Shown here piece after piece: positions 17,351 through 25,881 of a stretch of DNA of 64,000 nucleotides. Under the pieces are notes generated by a model that searched no databases, was not told the origin of the DNA, and saw nothing but the letters and a program-made list of their open reading frames with translations. A program made the translations under genes and the position numbers. Location of the stretch: positions 372,001 to 436,000 of the forward strand of contig NZ_JHYG01000001.1 in assembly GCF_000687875.1 (NCBI RefSeq), read 5' to 3'. Origin of the DNA: Acidocella facilis ATCC 35904 (GTDB lineage: Bacteria > Pseudomonadota > Alphaproteobacteria > Acetobacterales > Acetobacteraceae). Position 1 is the stretch's first letter. Each line of letters begins with the position of its first letter.

Positions 17351-18388
17351 ATGTCAGTAGAACTCGGGATCGAAACCAAAGGCGCGCTGGGGATCATCCG
17401 GCTCAACCGCCCGAAGGCGATCAACGCGCTGACCCTGGAGATGGTGAACGGGCTGGACGCCGCCCTCGCCCGTTTCGCCGCCGATCCCGCCATCGCCGCC
17501 GTGCTGGTCAGCGGCGAGGGCGAGCGCGGCCTCTGTGCCGGTGGCGATATTCGCGCCCTCTACGACCATCGCGCCGAGGGCACCGGCCCGGGCCTTGCCT
17601 TCTTCGCCGCTGAATACCGGCTGAACGCGCAAATCGCCGCCTTCCCCAAACCCTATATCGCCTTCATGGACGGCATCACCATGGGCGGCGGTGTGGGCGT
17701 GTCCGCGCATGGCTCGGTGCGCATCGTCACCGAGCGCACCCGCCTGGCGATGCCCGAGACCGGCATCGGCTTCTTCCCGGATGTCGGGGCGAGCTGGCTG
17801 CTCTCCCGCGCGCCGGGCGAGCTTGGCACCTATCTGGCGCTGACCGGGCAGATCATCGGCGGCGCCGATGCGATCCTGGCCGGTCTGGCGGACGCTCTGG
17901 TGGAGAGCACCTCCCTGCCCGCTCTGCGCGCGGACCTCGAAGCCCTGCCGACCAGCGCCACACGGGCGGACATCATCGCCCTGCTGCCGCGCGCCGTGCC
18001 GGAGGCAAAGCTCGCCGCACAGCTGGACCTCATCAACCGCTGCTTCGCCTTTGACGATGCAAGCCAGATCGTCCAGGCGCTGGCGCGGGAGGGCTCGGCC
18101 TTCGCCCAGGAAACGCTGGACGTGCTGGCGCAAAAATCCCCCACCGGCATACAGGTGGCGCTGCGCCTGCTGCGCGCGGCCCGTACCTCGGCGGATGTGC
18201 GGGAATGCCTGCAACGCGAATACGCCGCCTGCGCCCAGGTGCTGGCGACCGGCGAATTCTATGAAGGTGTCCGCGCCGCCGTGGTGGATAAGGACCGCCA
18301 GCCGAAATGGAACCCGGCCAGCCTGGCCGAGATCACACCGGCGCTGATCGAGCCCTATTTCCGCCCCGCCAGGGCGCAGTTGTTCTGA
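17351..18388 (+). CDS. 3-hydroxyisobutyryl-CoA hydrolase (enoyl-CoA hydratase/isomerase fold)
   Basis: This 345-residue crotonase-fold protein is of the HIBCH type, longer than plain enoyl-CoA hydratases. Oxyanion-hole motifs are GLCAGGDIRALYD and MDGITMGGGVGVS, and the catalytic acid region is AMPETGIGFFPDVGASW. The C-terminal extension with SPTGIQVALRLL and FYEGVRAAVVDKDRQPKWNP is diagnostic of ECH_2 hydrolases. It releases 3-hydroxyisobutyrate during valine breakdown. The start at 17351 follows an AGGAG sequence 9 nt upstream; a longer frame opens at 17261. No other valine-pathway gene is adjacent. Confidence 0.87.
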   Translation: MSVELGIETKGALGIIRLNRPKAINALTLEMVNGLDAALARFAADPAIAAVLVSGEGERGLCAGGDIRALYDHRAEGTGPGLAFFAAEYRLNAQIAAFPKPYIAFMDGITMGGGVGVSAHGSVRIVTERTRLAMPETGIGFFPDVGASWLLSRAPGELGTYLALTGQIIGGADAILAGLADALVESTSLPALRADLEALPTSATRADIIALLPRAVPEAKLAAQLDLINRCFAFDDASQIVQALAREGSAFAQETLDVLAQKSPTGIQVALRLLRAARTSADVRECLQREYAACAQVLATGEFYEGVRAAVVDKDRQPKWNPASLAEITPALIEPYFRPARAQLF

Positions 18389-18427
18389 CCGCTTGCCGCT
18401 ACCGAAAAGCCGGATAATATTCCTTGC

Positions 18428-19459
18428 ATGAAAATAATATTCTCCGAAGACCATGAGCTGCATCAGAGCCCCGGCGAGCTGTTCCTCGGCGGCTTTACCG
18501 AGGCGTTCGAGAAGCCAGAGCGCGCCCGGCTGGTGCTGGCACGGGCCCGTGAAGTCGGGCTGGGCCCGGTTCTGGCCCCCGAATCCTTCGCGCTGGAGGC
18601 GATCACCCGCATCCATGACCCGGCCTTGGTCGAGCTGCTGCAGACCGCGCACGCGCAGTGGCTGGCCAGCGGCCGCAGCGGCGCCGCCTACCCCTATACT
18701 TGGGCCGCGCGCGGCATGCGCACCGACCGGGTTTCAAAAGAGATAGACGGCAAGCTGGGCTTTCACAGCTTCGATTGCGGCACGCCGATCACCGCGACCA
18801 GCTGGCAGGCGATCAAAGCCTCCGCCGATGTCGCCCTCACCGGCGCGAAATTGCTGAATGACGGTGAGGAGAGCGCCTTCGCCCTCTGCCGCCCGCCCGG
18901 CCACCATGCCACCGCCAGCCAGTTCGGCGGCTATTGCTTCCTCAACAACGCCGCCATCGCCGCGCAATCCCTGCTGGACCAGGGGGCGAAGCGTGTTGCC
19001 ATCCTCGATGTCGATTACCATCACGGCAACGGCACCCAGGATATTTTCTATCACCGCGACGATGTGCTGTTCGTCTCGCTGCATGGCGATCCGGACCAGG
19101 AATTCCCCTATATGCTGGGCTTCGCGGACGAAACCGGGGCCGGGGCCGGTGAAGGCTGCAACGTCAACTATCCGCTGCCCTGGGGCACGGAATGGGAAAA
19201 CTGGAGTGCGGCGCTGGAGGATGGGCTGCAGCGCATCAATGCCTACGCGCCGGATATGGTGCAGGTCTCGCTCGGCGTGGACACCTACAAGAACGATCCG
19301 ATTTCGCATTTCAAGCTGGAGCATGAGCATTTCACCCGCATGGGCGCGCGCATCAAATCGCTGAACCGGCCGACCTTGTTCGTGATGGAGGGCGGCTATG
19401 CGGTGGCGGAAATCGGCATCAACGCGGTGAATGTGCTGACGGGGTTTGAAGCGGCTTAG
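18428..19459 (+). CDS. Acetylpolyamine amidohydrolase (class II HDAC-like)
   Basis: The 343-residue protein matches bacterial acetylpolyamine amidohydrolases from end to end. It begins MKIIFSEDHELH, then shows CRPPGHHA (catalytic His pair), FGGYCFLNNAAIAAQ, ILDVDYHHGNGTQDIFY (Zn ligands Asp and His), SLGVDTYKNDP and VMEGGYAV. It deacetylates N-acetylated polyamines such as acetylputrescine, using zinc. It follows the HIBCH gene by 39 bp in the same direction. A polyamine-type ABC importer is encoded 26 kb further on, but there is no evidence that the two are linked. Confidence 0.9.
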   Translation: MKIIFSEDHELHQSPGELFLGGFTEAFEKPERARLVLARAREVGLGPVLAPESFALEAITRIHDPALVELLQTAHAQWLASGRSGAAYPYTWAARGMRTDRVSKEIDGKLGFHSFDCGTPITATSWQAIKASADVALTGAKLLNDGEESAFALCRPPGHHATASQFGGYCFLNNAAIAAQSLLDQGAKRVAILDVDYHHGNGTQDIFYHRDDVLFVSLHGDPDQEFPYMLGFADETGAGAGEGCNVNYPLPWGTEWENWSAALEDGLQRINAYAPDMVQVSLGVDTYKNDPISHFKLEHEHFTRMGARIKSLNRPTLFVMEGGYAVAEIGINAVNVLTGFEAA

Positions 19460-19505
19460 CCGCCATATCCAAGCCGCCCCCGGCCTCTGATGACCGCTCA
19501 AGCCA

Positions 19506-20228
19506 TCAGCTGAACTGACCGCTGCGCAGAATCGCCACCCCCTCGCGCGCTGGATCCAATTCCGTGTAGCGCAGCACGGCGTTGGCATGTTCGCGCATCA
19601 GCGCCTCCGCCCGCGCCCCTTGCCCGGCGGCGATCGCCTCGACGATGGCGTGATGCTGCATATGGGCGTAATTCAGGCGCTTATATTCCGCGGCGAGATT
19701 ATTGCGGTCGATCGCCAGGGCCTTCACCGAGGCGAAGGGGAGATGATCGTTGCGCGAGAGTGCCTCCTGGATGGCGGCATTGCCGGAGGCCTCGATGATG
19801 GCGGCGTGGAAGCGGATATTGAGGTCCAGATAGAGCGGCGCGTCAGCCTCGGTGAAGCTGCCCTTGTCTAGCAGGGCATCGCCTTCCCGCAGGCAGAGCT
19901 TGAGGGTTTGCAGCACCGCCTGATGGGCGCCGCGCTCGGCCAGCAACCGCGCGGCCAGCCCTTCCAGCACCCCGCGCACCTCCACCGCGCCGACGATCTG
20001 TGCCGATGACACGGCGCGCACCGCGAAGCCGCGCGCACCGGCCCGCACCAGCAGCCCTTCCTGTTCCAGCTCCCGGAAGGCCATGCGCACCGGCATGCGC
20101 GAGACGCCGAGCCGCTGCGCCAGCGGAATTTCCGCCAAACGCTCCCCGGCGGCGAGCTCCCCGGCGCTGATCATCCGCCGCAGCGTCACCAGCACGCGCT
20201 GCCCGGTGCGTTCACCACTCATGGCCAA
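19506..20228 (-). CDS. vanR: VanR, GntR-family repressor of vanillate demethylase genes
   Basis: The 240-residue regulator has an N-terminal winged helix-turn-helix (GERLAEIPLAQRLGVSRMPVRMAFRELEQEGLL, about 27-59). A C-terminal FCD ligand-binding domain follows, with metal-site-type residues in DLNIRFHAAI and HHAIVEAI. It diverges from vanAB, and the gap holds two sites close to the Caulobacter VanR operator ATTGGATCCAAT. By analogy, vanillate would release repression of vanAB and vanR. The product identity rests on this neighbourhood and on the operator match rather than on an alignment. Confidence 0.82.
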   Translation of the reverse strand: MAMSGERTGQRVLVTLRRMISAGELAAGERLAEIPLAQRLGVSRMPVRMAFRELEQEGLLVRAGARGFAVRAVSSAQIVGAVEVRGVLEGLAARLLAERGAHQAVLQTLKLCLREGDALLDKGSFTEADAPLYLDLNIRFHAAIIEASGNAAIQEALSRNDHLPFASVKALAIDRNNLAAEYKRLNYAHMQHHAIVEAIAAGQGARAEALMREHANAVLRYTELDPAREGVAILRSGQFS

Positions 20229-20237
20229 AACCCATAA

Positions 20238-20249
20238 ATTGGATACAAT
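20238..20249. promoter_or_regulatory. VanR operator-like site 1 (ATTGGATACAAT)
   Basis: The 12-mer matches the published Caulobacter VanR operator ATTGGATCCAAT at 11 of 12 positions and is a palindrome ATTG-N4-CAAT. It lies 10 bp upstream of the vanR start, so it would give autoregulation. Confidence 0.75.
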
Positions 20250-20290
20250 TTAGTCGATTCAAATTGACTCACACCCATGATTCCGCGTTT

Positions 20291-20302
20291 ATTGGATACA
20301 TT
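20291..20302. promoter_or_regulatory. VanR operator-like site 2 (ATTGGATACATT)
   Basis: The second copy lies 53 bp from site 1 (five helical turns) and 30 bp before the vanA start, probably over the vanAB promoter or early leader. It differs from site 1 at one base. Confidence 0.72.
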
Positions 20303-20331
20303 AGCAAGAATAATCCAGGAGTGGAAACGCG

Positions 20332-21360
20332 ATGTTCCTGAAAAATGCGTGGTATGTGGCGGCGATGCCGGACGAGCTGGCGGACAAGCCGCTGGGCCGG
20401 ACGATCTGCGGCGAAAAAATGGTGTTTTACCGTGGCGCCGGTGGCAAGGTGGCGGCGGTGGAGGATTTCTGCCCGCATCGCGGCGCCCCGCTCTCTCTGG
20501 GCTATGTCGAGGATGGCAAGCTCGTCTGCGGCTATCACGGGCTGGCGATGGGCTGCGAGGGCAAGGCGCTGGAGATGCCGGGCCAGCGCGTGAACGGCTT
20601 CCCCGCGATCAAATCCTACGCGGTGGAGGAGCGCTACGGCTTCATCTGGGTCTGGCCGGGCGACAAGGCCAAGGCCGATCCCGCGACCATCCATCATCTC
20701 GAATGGGCGGTGAATCCGGAATGGGCCTATGGCGGCGGGCTCTACCATATCAATTGCGATTATCGGCTGATGATCGATAATCTGATGGATCTCACACACG
20801 AAACCTATGTGCATGCCGGCTCCATCGGCCAGAAGGAGATCGACGAAGCGCCGGTTTCCACCAGGCTCGAAGGCGATCACGTCATCACCAGCCGTTTCAT
20901 GGAAAATATCAAGGCGCCGCCTTTCTGGCAGATGGCGCTGCGGATGAATGATCTGGCGCCGGATGTGGCGGTTGATCGCTGGCAGATCTGCCATTTCCAT
21001 CCGCCCTCGCATGTGTTGATCGAGGTTGGCGTGGCGCATGCCGGGCATGGCGGCTACCAGGCGCCGGAGGCGGTGAAGGCCTCCAGCATCGTGGTCGATT
21101 TCATCACCCCGGAAACCGAGACCTCGCATTGGTATTTCTGGGGCATGGCGCGGCACTTCAAGCCCGGCGATGCCGAACTCACCGCCAAGATCCGCGAGGG
21201 CCAGGGCAAGATCTTCAACGAGGACCGGGAGATGCTGGAACAGCAGCAGCAAAATCTGCTGCGCTGGCCGGAGCGGGCCTTGCTGAAGCTGAATATTGAC
21301 GCGGGGGGCGTGCAGTCCCGCCGGATCATCGAGCGGCTGCTGGCCGCGCAGGCGGCGTGA
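20332..21360 (+). CDS. vanA: Vanillate O-demethylase oxygenase subunit (Rieske)
   Basis: This 342-residue oxygenase removes the methyl group of vanillate as formaldehyde, giving protocatechuate. The Rieske [2Fe-2S] ligands are C47/H49 (CPHRG) and C66/H69 (CGYHG). The mononuclear-iron histidines are H156 and H161 in [12 protein letters not shown]. The N-terminus [16 protein letters not shown] is typical of VanA. An AGGAG ribosome-binding site lies at about 20317-20321. The gene joins vanB through a TGATG stop/start overlap and is divergent from vanR. Confidence 0.93.
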   Translation: MFLKNAWYVAAMPDELADKPLGRTICGEKMVFYRGAGGKVAAVEDFCPHRGAPLSLGYVEDGKLVCGYHGLAMGCEGKALEMPGQRVNGFPAIKSYAVEERYGFIWVWPGDKAKADPATIHHLEWAVNPEWAYGGGLYHINCDYRLMIDNLMDLTHETYVHAGSIGQKEIDEAPVSTRLEGDHVITSRFMENIKAPPFWQMALRMNDLAPDVAVDRWQICHFHPPSHVLIEVGVAHAGHGGYQAPEAVKASSIVVDFITPETETSHWYFWGMARHFKPGDAELTAKIREGQGKIFNEDREMLEQQQQNLLRWPERALLKLNIDAGGVQSRRIIERLLAAQAA

Positions 21361-22322
21361 TGCTGGCGCCGCTGACGATCGAGACCGAGCTGGTCGCGGT
21401 CCGCGATGCTGGCCTGGATGTGCGGCATTTCACCCTCGCTGGCGTGGCGGGCGCGTTGCCGCCCTTCAGCGCCGGCGCGCATGTGGATGTGCATCTGCCT
21501 GGCGGGCTGGTCCGGCAATATTCGCTGTGCGGCGACCCGGATGAAGGCGGCCCTTACGAAATCGCGGTGCTGCGCGAGCCCGCCTCACGCGGCGGTTCGG
21601 TGGCGATGCACGGGTTGCAGGAAGGGGCCAGGCTGACGATCAGCCCGCCACGCAACCTCTTCGCCCTGGATGAGACGGCATCGAAAACCCTGCTCTTCGC
21701 GGGCGGCATCGGCATCACGCCGCTTTTGGCGATGGCCCGGCGGCTGCACCGGCTGGGGGCGGAGTTCGAGCTGCATTATTGCGCCCGCACCCCGGCCAGG
21801 GCCGCGTTTCTGGAGGCGCTGCGGCAGGCGCCGTTCGCGGCCAGGGTGGTCACGCATTTCGATGACGGCGCGCCGGCCCAGGCCCTGAACGCCGCGGCCG
21901 TGCTGGCCCATCCGGATGCAGGCACGCATCTTTATGTCTGCGGCCCGGGCGGCTTCATGGCGCATGTGCTCGCCAGCGCCCAGGCGGCAGGGTGGGACGA
22001 ATCGAGGCTGCACCGGGAATATTTCACAGCCCCGGCAACGGACACCGTCGGCGACCAGGCGTTCGAGATCGAGATCGCCAGCACCGGCCAGGTGCTCACC
22101 GTGCCGCCAGGGCGCAGCGCCTGGGCGGTTCTGGACGAAGCCGGGCTGTTCGTGCCGGTATCCTGCGAGCAGGGCATTTGCGGCACCTGCCTGGTCGGGG
22201 TGAAATCCGGCCTGCCCGACCATCGCGACAGCTATCTGACCGATGCGGAGCATGCCGCCAATGATCAATTCACCCCGTGCTGCTCACGCGCCAAAACAGC
22301 GAGACTGGTGCTGGATCTTTAA
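21360..22322 (+). CDS. vanB: Vanillate O-demethylase reductase subunit
   Basis: The 320-residue reductase passes electrons from NAD(P)H to VanA. In order it has a flavin-binding domain ([10 protein letters not shown], about 43-52), a nucleotide-binding domain ([19 protein letters not shown] and YVCGPGGFM) and a C-terminal plant-type [2Fe-2S] ferredoxin domain ([13 protein letters not shown] with a distal CC pair). This class IA order is as in known VanB proteins. ATG at 21360 overlaps the last base of the vanA stop; a GTG 3 nt earlier is the alternative. Confidence 0.92.
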   Translation: MLAPLTIETELVAVRDAGLDVRHFTLAGVAGALPPFSAGAHVDVHLPGGLVRQYSLCGDPDEGGPYEIAVLREPASRGGSVAMHGLQEGARLTISPPRNLFALDETASKTLLFAGGIGITPLLAMARRLHRLGAEFELHYCARTPARAAFLEALRQAPFAARVVTHFDDGAPAQALNAAAVLAHPDAGTHLYVCGPGGFMAHVLASAQAAGWDESRLHREYFTAPATDTVGDQAFEIEIASTGQVLTVPPGRSAWAVLDEAGLFVPVSCEQGICGTCLVGVKSGLPDHRDSYLTDAEHAANDQFTPCCSRAKTARLVLDL

Positions 22323-22331
22323 CAGGGCGCT

Positions 22332-22369
22332 CGGTCCGGCTTGAATCAAGAGGCGATCAAGCCGGACCG
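22332..22369 (+). terminator. Strong hairpin after vanB
   Basis: A 13-bp perfect stem CGGTCCGGCTTGA / TCAAGCCGGACCG with a 12-nt loop starts 9 nt after the vanB stop. No T-run follows, so it may stall or protect the transcript rather than end it alone. Confidence 0.5.
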
Positions 22370-22403
22370 TTCCGCCTACTGGATAGGCTGTAAATATGAA
22401 ACG

Positions 22404-22431
22404 CGGCCGGTGCGAAACCGGCCGGGTTTTT
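22404..22431 (+). terminator. Rho-independent terminator of vanAB
   Basis: An 8-bp stem CGGCCGGT / ACCGGCCG (22404-22411, 22417-22424) with loop GCGAA is followed by GGTTTTT. This is a canonical intrinsic terminator for the + strand and lies just before the convergent gene at 22444. Confidence 0.75.
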
Positions 22432-22443
22432 AAAAATTTACGA

Positions 22444-23082
22444 TCAGCCTTTTGCGTTTCGAAGCTCAAAGGCGGTCGCGAACTCAAAGCTGCCATCCGG
22501 CTTCTTACGCGGCGCGCCGAACAGCCTTGCCTTCACAAAGACATTGTTGCGCACCTTCACCGTCAACCAGATCAGAACAATCGGCAGCAGAACGCCAAGC
22601 AACAGCTCCAATAGCGGCAGCGCGCCGGAGGACGGGTCGGCCAGCGTTTGCATGGTGGCGCTGAGGGATTGCGGAATCATCAGCAGCAACAAGACCACCG
22701 CGCCAATATAGCCGCCATATTTATATTTGAAGATACTGAGCGAAACAGAGGCGAAAACGCCGAAAAACAACAGCCCGAGCAGGGTGGCGACGACCGCCGA
22801 CGTGCCGGGATCCAGTTCCGGCCCCAGCTTGGCGCTGACCTGCGCGGCCTTCGCCAGCCCGATGAGAACCGCCAGCAGCATCATCAAAGTCGCAAGCACG
22901 ATATTCATCCGGCGATAGCGGCGCATGCCTTCCGGCGAGGGAATGGAGGCGACAATCCGCGCCGCCATCAGGGGTTTTTGGACCTCTGACGCAATCTGTT
23001 TGAAGATTTCCGGCTTGGCCACGCCCTGGTCGGAAAGCGCCCTGGCGCGCAAGGCCGCATCCTTTAACTGGCGTCTGCTCAT
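22444..23082 (-). CDS. Hypothetical four-helix membrane protein
   Basis: I do not recognise this 212-residue protein. The first 55 residues are charged and soluble (MSRRQLKDAALRARALSDQ). Four hydrophobic segments follow, at about 60-80, 97-117, 123-142 and 152-173, and a basic C-terminal tail ends in GSFEFATAFELRNAKG. Base usage resembles the neighbours less well: the gene is lower in GC, with more AAA/AAG and ATT codons. It lies between vanAB (convergent) and the aryl-alcohol dehydrogenase gene (same strand) with 190 bp of its own upstream sequence, so it is probably a separate unit. Confidence 0.55.
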   Translation of the reverse strand: MSRRQLKDAALRARALSDQGVAKPEIFKQIASEVQKPLMAARIVASIPSPEGMRRYRRMNIVLATLMMLLAVLIGLAKAAQVSAKLGPELDPGTSAVVATLLGLLFFGVFASVSLSIFKYKYGGYIGAVVLLLLMIPQSLSATMQTLADPSSGALPLLELLLGVLLPIVLIWLTVKVRNNVFVKARLFGAPRKKPDGSFEFATAFELRNAKG

Positions 23083-23233
23083 CGGCCTCTCCTTGCCATT
23101 GTCATTTTTTGAATGCCTGGAGATCTTGATAACCGGCGCGCGCCCCGGTCACAAGGCCATTTGTTTTGATGCAGATAGCAAAACCACGCGGCCTACATTT
23201 CGCGCAGCCGCCGCTGCCTACCGCGAGGCGGGC

Positions 23234-23270
23234 GCATGGAGGCTCATCGCAAAGCCTCCATGCCTTTTTG
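23234..23270. terminator. Hairpin at the end of the nine-gene aromatic operon
   Basis: An 11-bp perfect stem GCATGGAGGCT / AGCCTCCATGC (23234-23244, 23253-23263) lies 13 bp beyond the stop of the aryl-alcohol dehydrogenase gene. A CTTTTTG run flanks it on the + strand. The T-run is on the wrong side for the minus-strand operon, so it is a hairpin boundary rather than a textbook terminator. Confidence 0.5.
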
Positions 23271-23275
23271 CACGC

Positions 23276-24373
23276 TCAAAGTTTCAAAACCGCCTTCACG
23301 CAGGCGCCGCTTTCCGACTCATGCACGGCCTCGTTGATCTGCGCGAAATCGTAAAACCGCATCATCTTCTCCGCCGGGAAGCGGCCCTGCGCGTGCAGTT
23401 CGATCAGCTTGGGCAGGAACACGGCCGGCTCGGCATCGCCCTCGACGATGCCGCGTATATGCTTGCCGCTGGTCAGCAGGTCGATCACCGGCACCGGCAG
23501 CACCTCATCCGGGCGCGAGGCGCCGATGATGCCCAGCGTGCCGCGCGGCGCCAGCGCCGCCAACGCCTGGGAGAGCACCGGGATCAGCGCCGTCGTGTCG
23601 ATCGCGTAGGCCACGCCGCCGCCGGTGATTTGCCGGATCGCCTCGACAGGATTGTCCGTGCCGGCATTCACCGCATGGGTGGCGCCGAGATCCCTGGCGA
23701 GATCGAGCCGGGCCGGGTTGCGGTCCACGGCGATGATGGAGGTGGCCCCCACCAGCTTCGCCGCCATCACCGCCGAAAGCCCGACCGAGCCGGTGCCGAA
23801 CACGGCGAGGCTCTCACCCACCCCGACCTTCAGCGCATTGATGACGGCGCCGGCACCGGTCTGGATGCCGCAGCCAAACGGCGCCAGCACCGCGAGATCG
23901 GCATCCGCCGCCACCTTCACCACATTGCTGTGATGCGCCACCACATGGCTGGCAAAGCTGGACTGGCCGAAGAAATGGCTGTGCACCGGGCCTGAATCAC
24001 AGCTGAGCGCGGTGCTGCCATCGGCCCGCGCGCCGCTGAAATTGAGCGGAAAGAAGCCGTGGCAATAGCTGGGCGCATGCACCGCGCAAGAGGGGCAGGC
24101 CCCGCAGGCGCGGTAGCTCATCACCACCTTGTCGCCCACCGTAAAGCCGGACACCCCCGCCCCCACCTGCTCAACGATGCCCGCCCCCTCATGCCCCAGC
24201 ACAATCGGCTGGGGCACCGGAAACACCTGGTCGCGCATCGCCAGATCCGTGTGGCAGATGCCAACGGCGGTGATGCGGATCAGCAGCTCATCCGCGCGCG
24301 GGGCTTCGAGGCTGAGGGTTTCGAGATGGAATTTACCACCCGGCGCGCGGGTGACAGCGGCCTGAATATGCAT
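23276..24373 (-). CDS. Aryl-alcohol (benzyl-alcohol) dehydrogenase, zinc MDR family
   Basis: The 365-residue medium-chain dehydrogenase has the catalytic zinc signature GHEGAGIVEQVGAGV and GICHTDLAMRD. Its structural-zinc cysteines are in ACGACPSCAVHAPSYC, and its nucleotide-binding stretch is LAVFGTGSVGLSAVMAAKLVGA. The loop around GFFPLNFSGARADGSTAL and GCGIQTGAGAVINAL is typical of XylB-type aryl-alcohol dehydrogenases. Possible substrates include benzyl, vanillyl or coniferyl alcohol. It lies 10 bp behind the aldehyde dehydrogenase gene, so the two form an alcohol-to-acid pair. It is the last gene of the operon. Confidence 0.85.
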   Translation of the reverse strand: MHIQAAVTRAPGGKFHLETLSLEAPRADELLIRITAVGICHTDLAMRDQVFPVPQPIVLGHEGAGIVEQVGAGVSGFTVGDKVVMSYRACGACPSCAVHAPSYCHGFFPLNFSGARADGSTALSCDSGPVHSHFFGQSSFASHVVAHHSNVVKVAADADLAVLAPFGCGIQTGAGAVINALKVGVGESLAVFGTGSVGLSAVMAAKLVGATSIIAVDRNPARLDLARDLGATHAVNAGTDNPVEAIRQITGGGVAYAIDTTALIPVLSQALAALAPRGTLGIIGASRPDEVLPVPVIDLLTSGKHIRGIVEGDAEPAVFLPKLIELHAQGRFPAEKMMRFYDFAQINEAVHESESGACVKAVLKL

Positions 24374-24383
24374 CCTGACCTCC

Positions 24384-25856
24384 TCAGAACGGCTTCATCG
24401 GCGCGTCGGCCTGCATCGTCATCCATTGCCACATGGAGAACTCCTCCCAGCTTGCGGGGCCGCCGACGGCGGTGCCGTTGCCCGAGGCGCCGCGCCCGCC
24501 GAACGGGTTGGCCACGTCATCGGCGACACTCTGGTCGTTGATGTGGATCAGGCCGGTTTTCAGCTGCCGGGCAATCTTCATGGCGCGGCCGATATCCTTG
24601 CCGATGATGCCGGCGGAGAGCCCATATTCGGTGTTGTTGGCGAGCGCGATCGCCTCCTCGTCGGTATCGAACGGCACGATATTCACCACCGGCCCGAAAA
24701 TCTCCTCATCGAAGCAGGGCATGCCCGGGCGCACATCCTCCAGCACGGTGGGCTTGTAGAATAGCTGCTCATAGGTGCCGCCCGCCGCCAGCTTCGCGCC
24801 GGCCGCGACAGAGTCTGTGACCAGCTTGTGCACACGGTCCAGCTGGCGCTGGTTGATCAGCGGCCCCAGCGCCACCTGCCCGGAGGCCGGGTCGCCCACC
24901 GGCAGATGATTGGCCTTTTCCACCAGCGCCGCGGTCAGTGCCGGCACCAGCGACCGCTCGACCAGGATGCGCCCGGAGGCCATGCAGATCTGCCCCTGAT
25001 GGAACCAGGCACCGAAGGCGACGTTGGAGGCGGCGGCGGCGAGATCGGCATCGCCGAGGACGATGACGGAATTCTTGCCGCCCAGCTCCAGCGAGACCTT
25101 CTTCAGATGCCGGCCGCAGCTCTCGCCCACCTTGCGCCCGGCGGCGGTGGAGCCAGTGAAGGCGACCATCTGGATATTGGGATCGGTGCAGACCGCCTCG
25201 CCCGCCTCCACATAGCCGGGGACCATATGCAGCAGCCCTTTCGGCAGCCCGGCCATCTCGAAGATGCGGGCGATGATGACGCCGCCCGAGACCACCGTCT
25301 GCGGGTCCGGCTTCAGCACCACGCCATTGCCGATGGCCAAAGCGGGCGCCACGGCGCGCAGCCCCAGGATCAGCGGGAAATTGAACGGCGAGATCACCCC
25401 GACAACCCCCAGCGGCACACGCCGCGCGATGGAGAGGCGCTCCGGGGTGGAGGGCAGCACCTGGCTCGGGATATGGTGCAGCAGGGCGGCGGCGGCGCGG
25501 CAGATCTCCACCGCCTCGCGCACCTCGTGCTGGCCCTTGGGGATGATGGCGCCGGTCTCGCGGGCGATCCAGAGCGCCAGCTCCTCCGCATGGGTTTCAA
25601 AAAGTTCGGCCGCCTTCAGCAAAATCGCCTCGCGCTGGCGCTCATGGGTGGCGAACCAGGCGGGCTGGGCCGCCGTCGCCGCCTGGGCGGCGGCGGCAAT
25701 CTCCGCCGTACCGCCAATGCCGGCGCGGGTCAGCACGCCAGCGGTGGCGGGCTCCAGCACGTCAGCGATGGTGGGGGCGGCGACCCAGTCGCCATTGAAC
25801 AGCTTGCCCTCCCAGCCGGTACCAAGGAAAGCGCCTTGGGTGATTGCGTCCAACAT
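24384..25856 (-). CDS. Benzaldehyde/vanillin dehydrogenase (NAD-dependent ALDH)
   Basis: The 490-residue aldehyde dehydrogenase is of the XylC/Vdh type. Motifs are SPFNFPLILGLRAVAPALAIGNGVVLKPDPQT, FTGSTAAGRKVGE, the general base in ELGGKN, the catalytic cysteine in FHQGQICMASGRILVE, and EEIFGPVVNIVPF. It would oxidise aromatic aldehydes to acids. Here that includes vanillin and 4-hydroxybenzaldehyde made by the hydratase/lyase at 37.7 kb, so it can be the missing vanillin dehydrogenase step. The start at 25856 (MLDAITQG) is chosen by homology; a longer frame overlaps nothing but is Pro/Arg-rich and unlikely. Confidence 0.85.
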   Translation of the reverse strand: MLDAITQGAFLGTGWEGKLFNGDWVAAPTIADVLEPATAGVLTRAGIGGTAEIAAAAQAATAAQPAWFATHERQREAILLKAAELFETHAEELALWIARETGAIIPKGQHEVREAVEICRAAAALLHHIPSQVLPSTPERLSIARRVPLGVVGVISPFNFPLILGLRAVAPALAIGNGVVLKPDPQTVVSGGVIIARIFEMAGLPKGLLHMVPGYVEAGEAVCTDPNIQMVAFTGSTAAGRKVGESCGRHLKKVSLELGGKNSVIVLGDADLAAAASNVAFGAWFHQGQICMASGRILVERSLVPALTAALVEKANHLPVGDPASGQVALGPLINQRQLDRVHKLVTDSVAAGAKLAAGGTYEQLFYKPTVLEDVRPGMPCFDEEIFGPVVNIVPFDTDEEAIALANNTEYGLSAGIIGKDIGRAMKIARQLKTGLIHINDQSVADDVANPFGGRGASGNGTAVGGPASWEEFSMWQWMTMQADAPMKPF

Positions 25857-25881
25857 GATGCTAACTCCGTGTTTGATTGAT

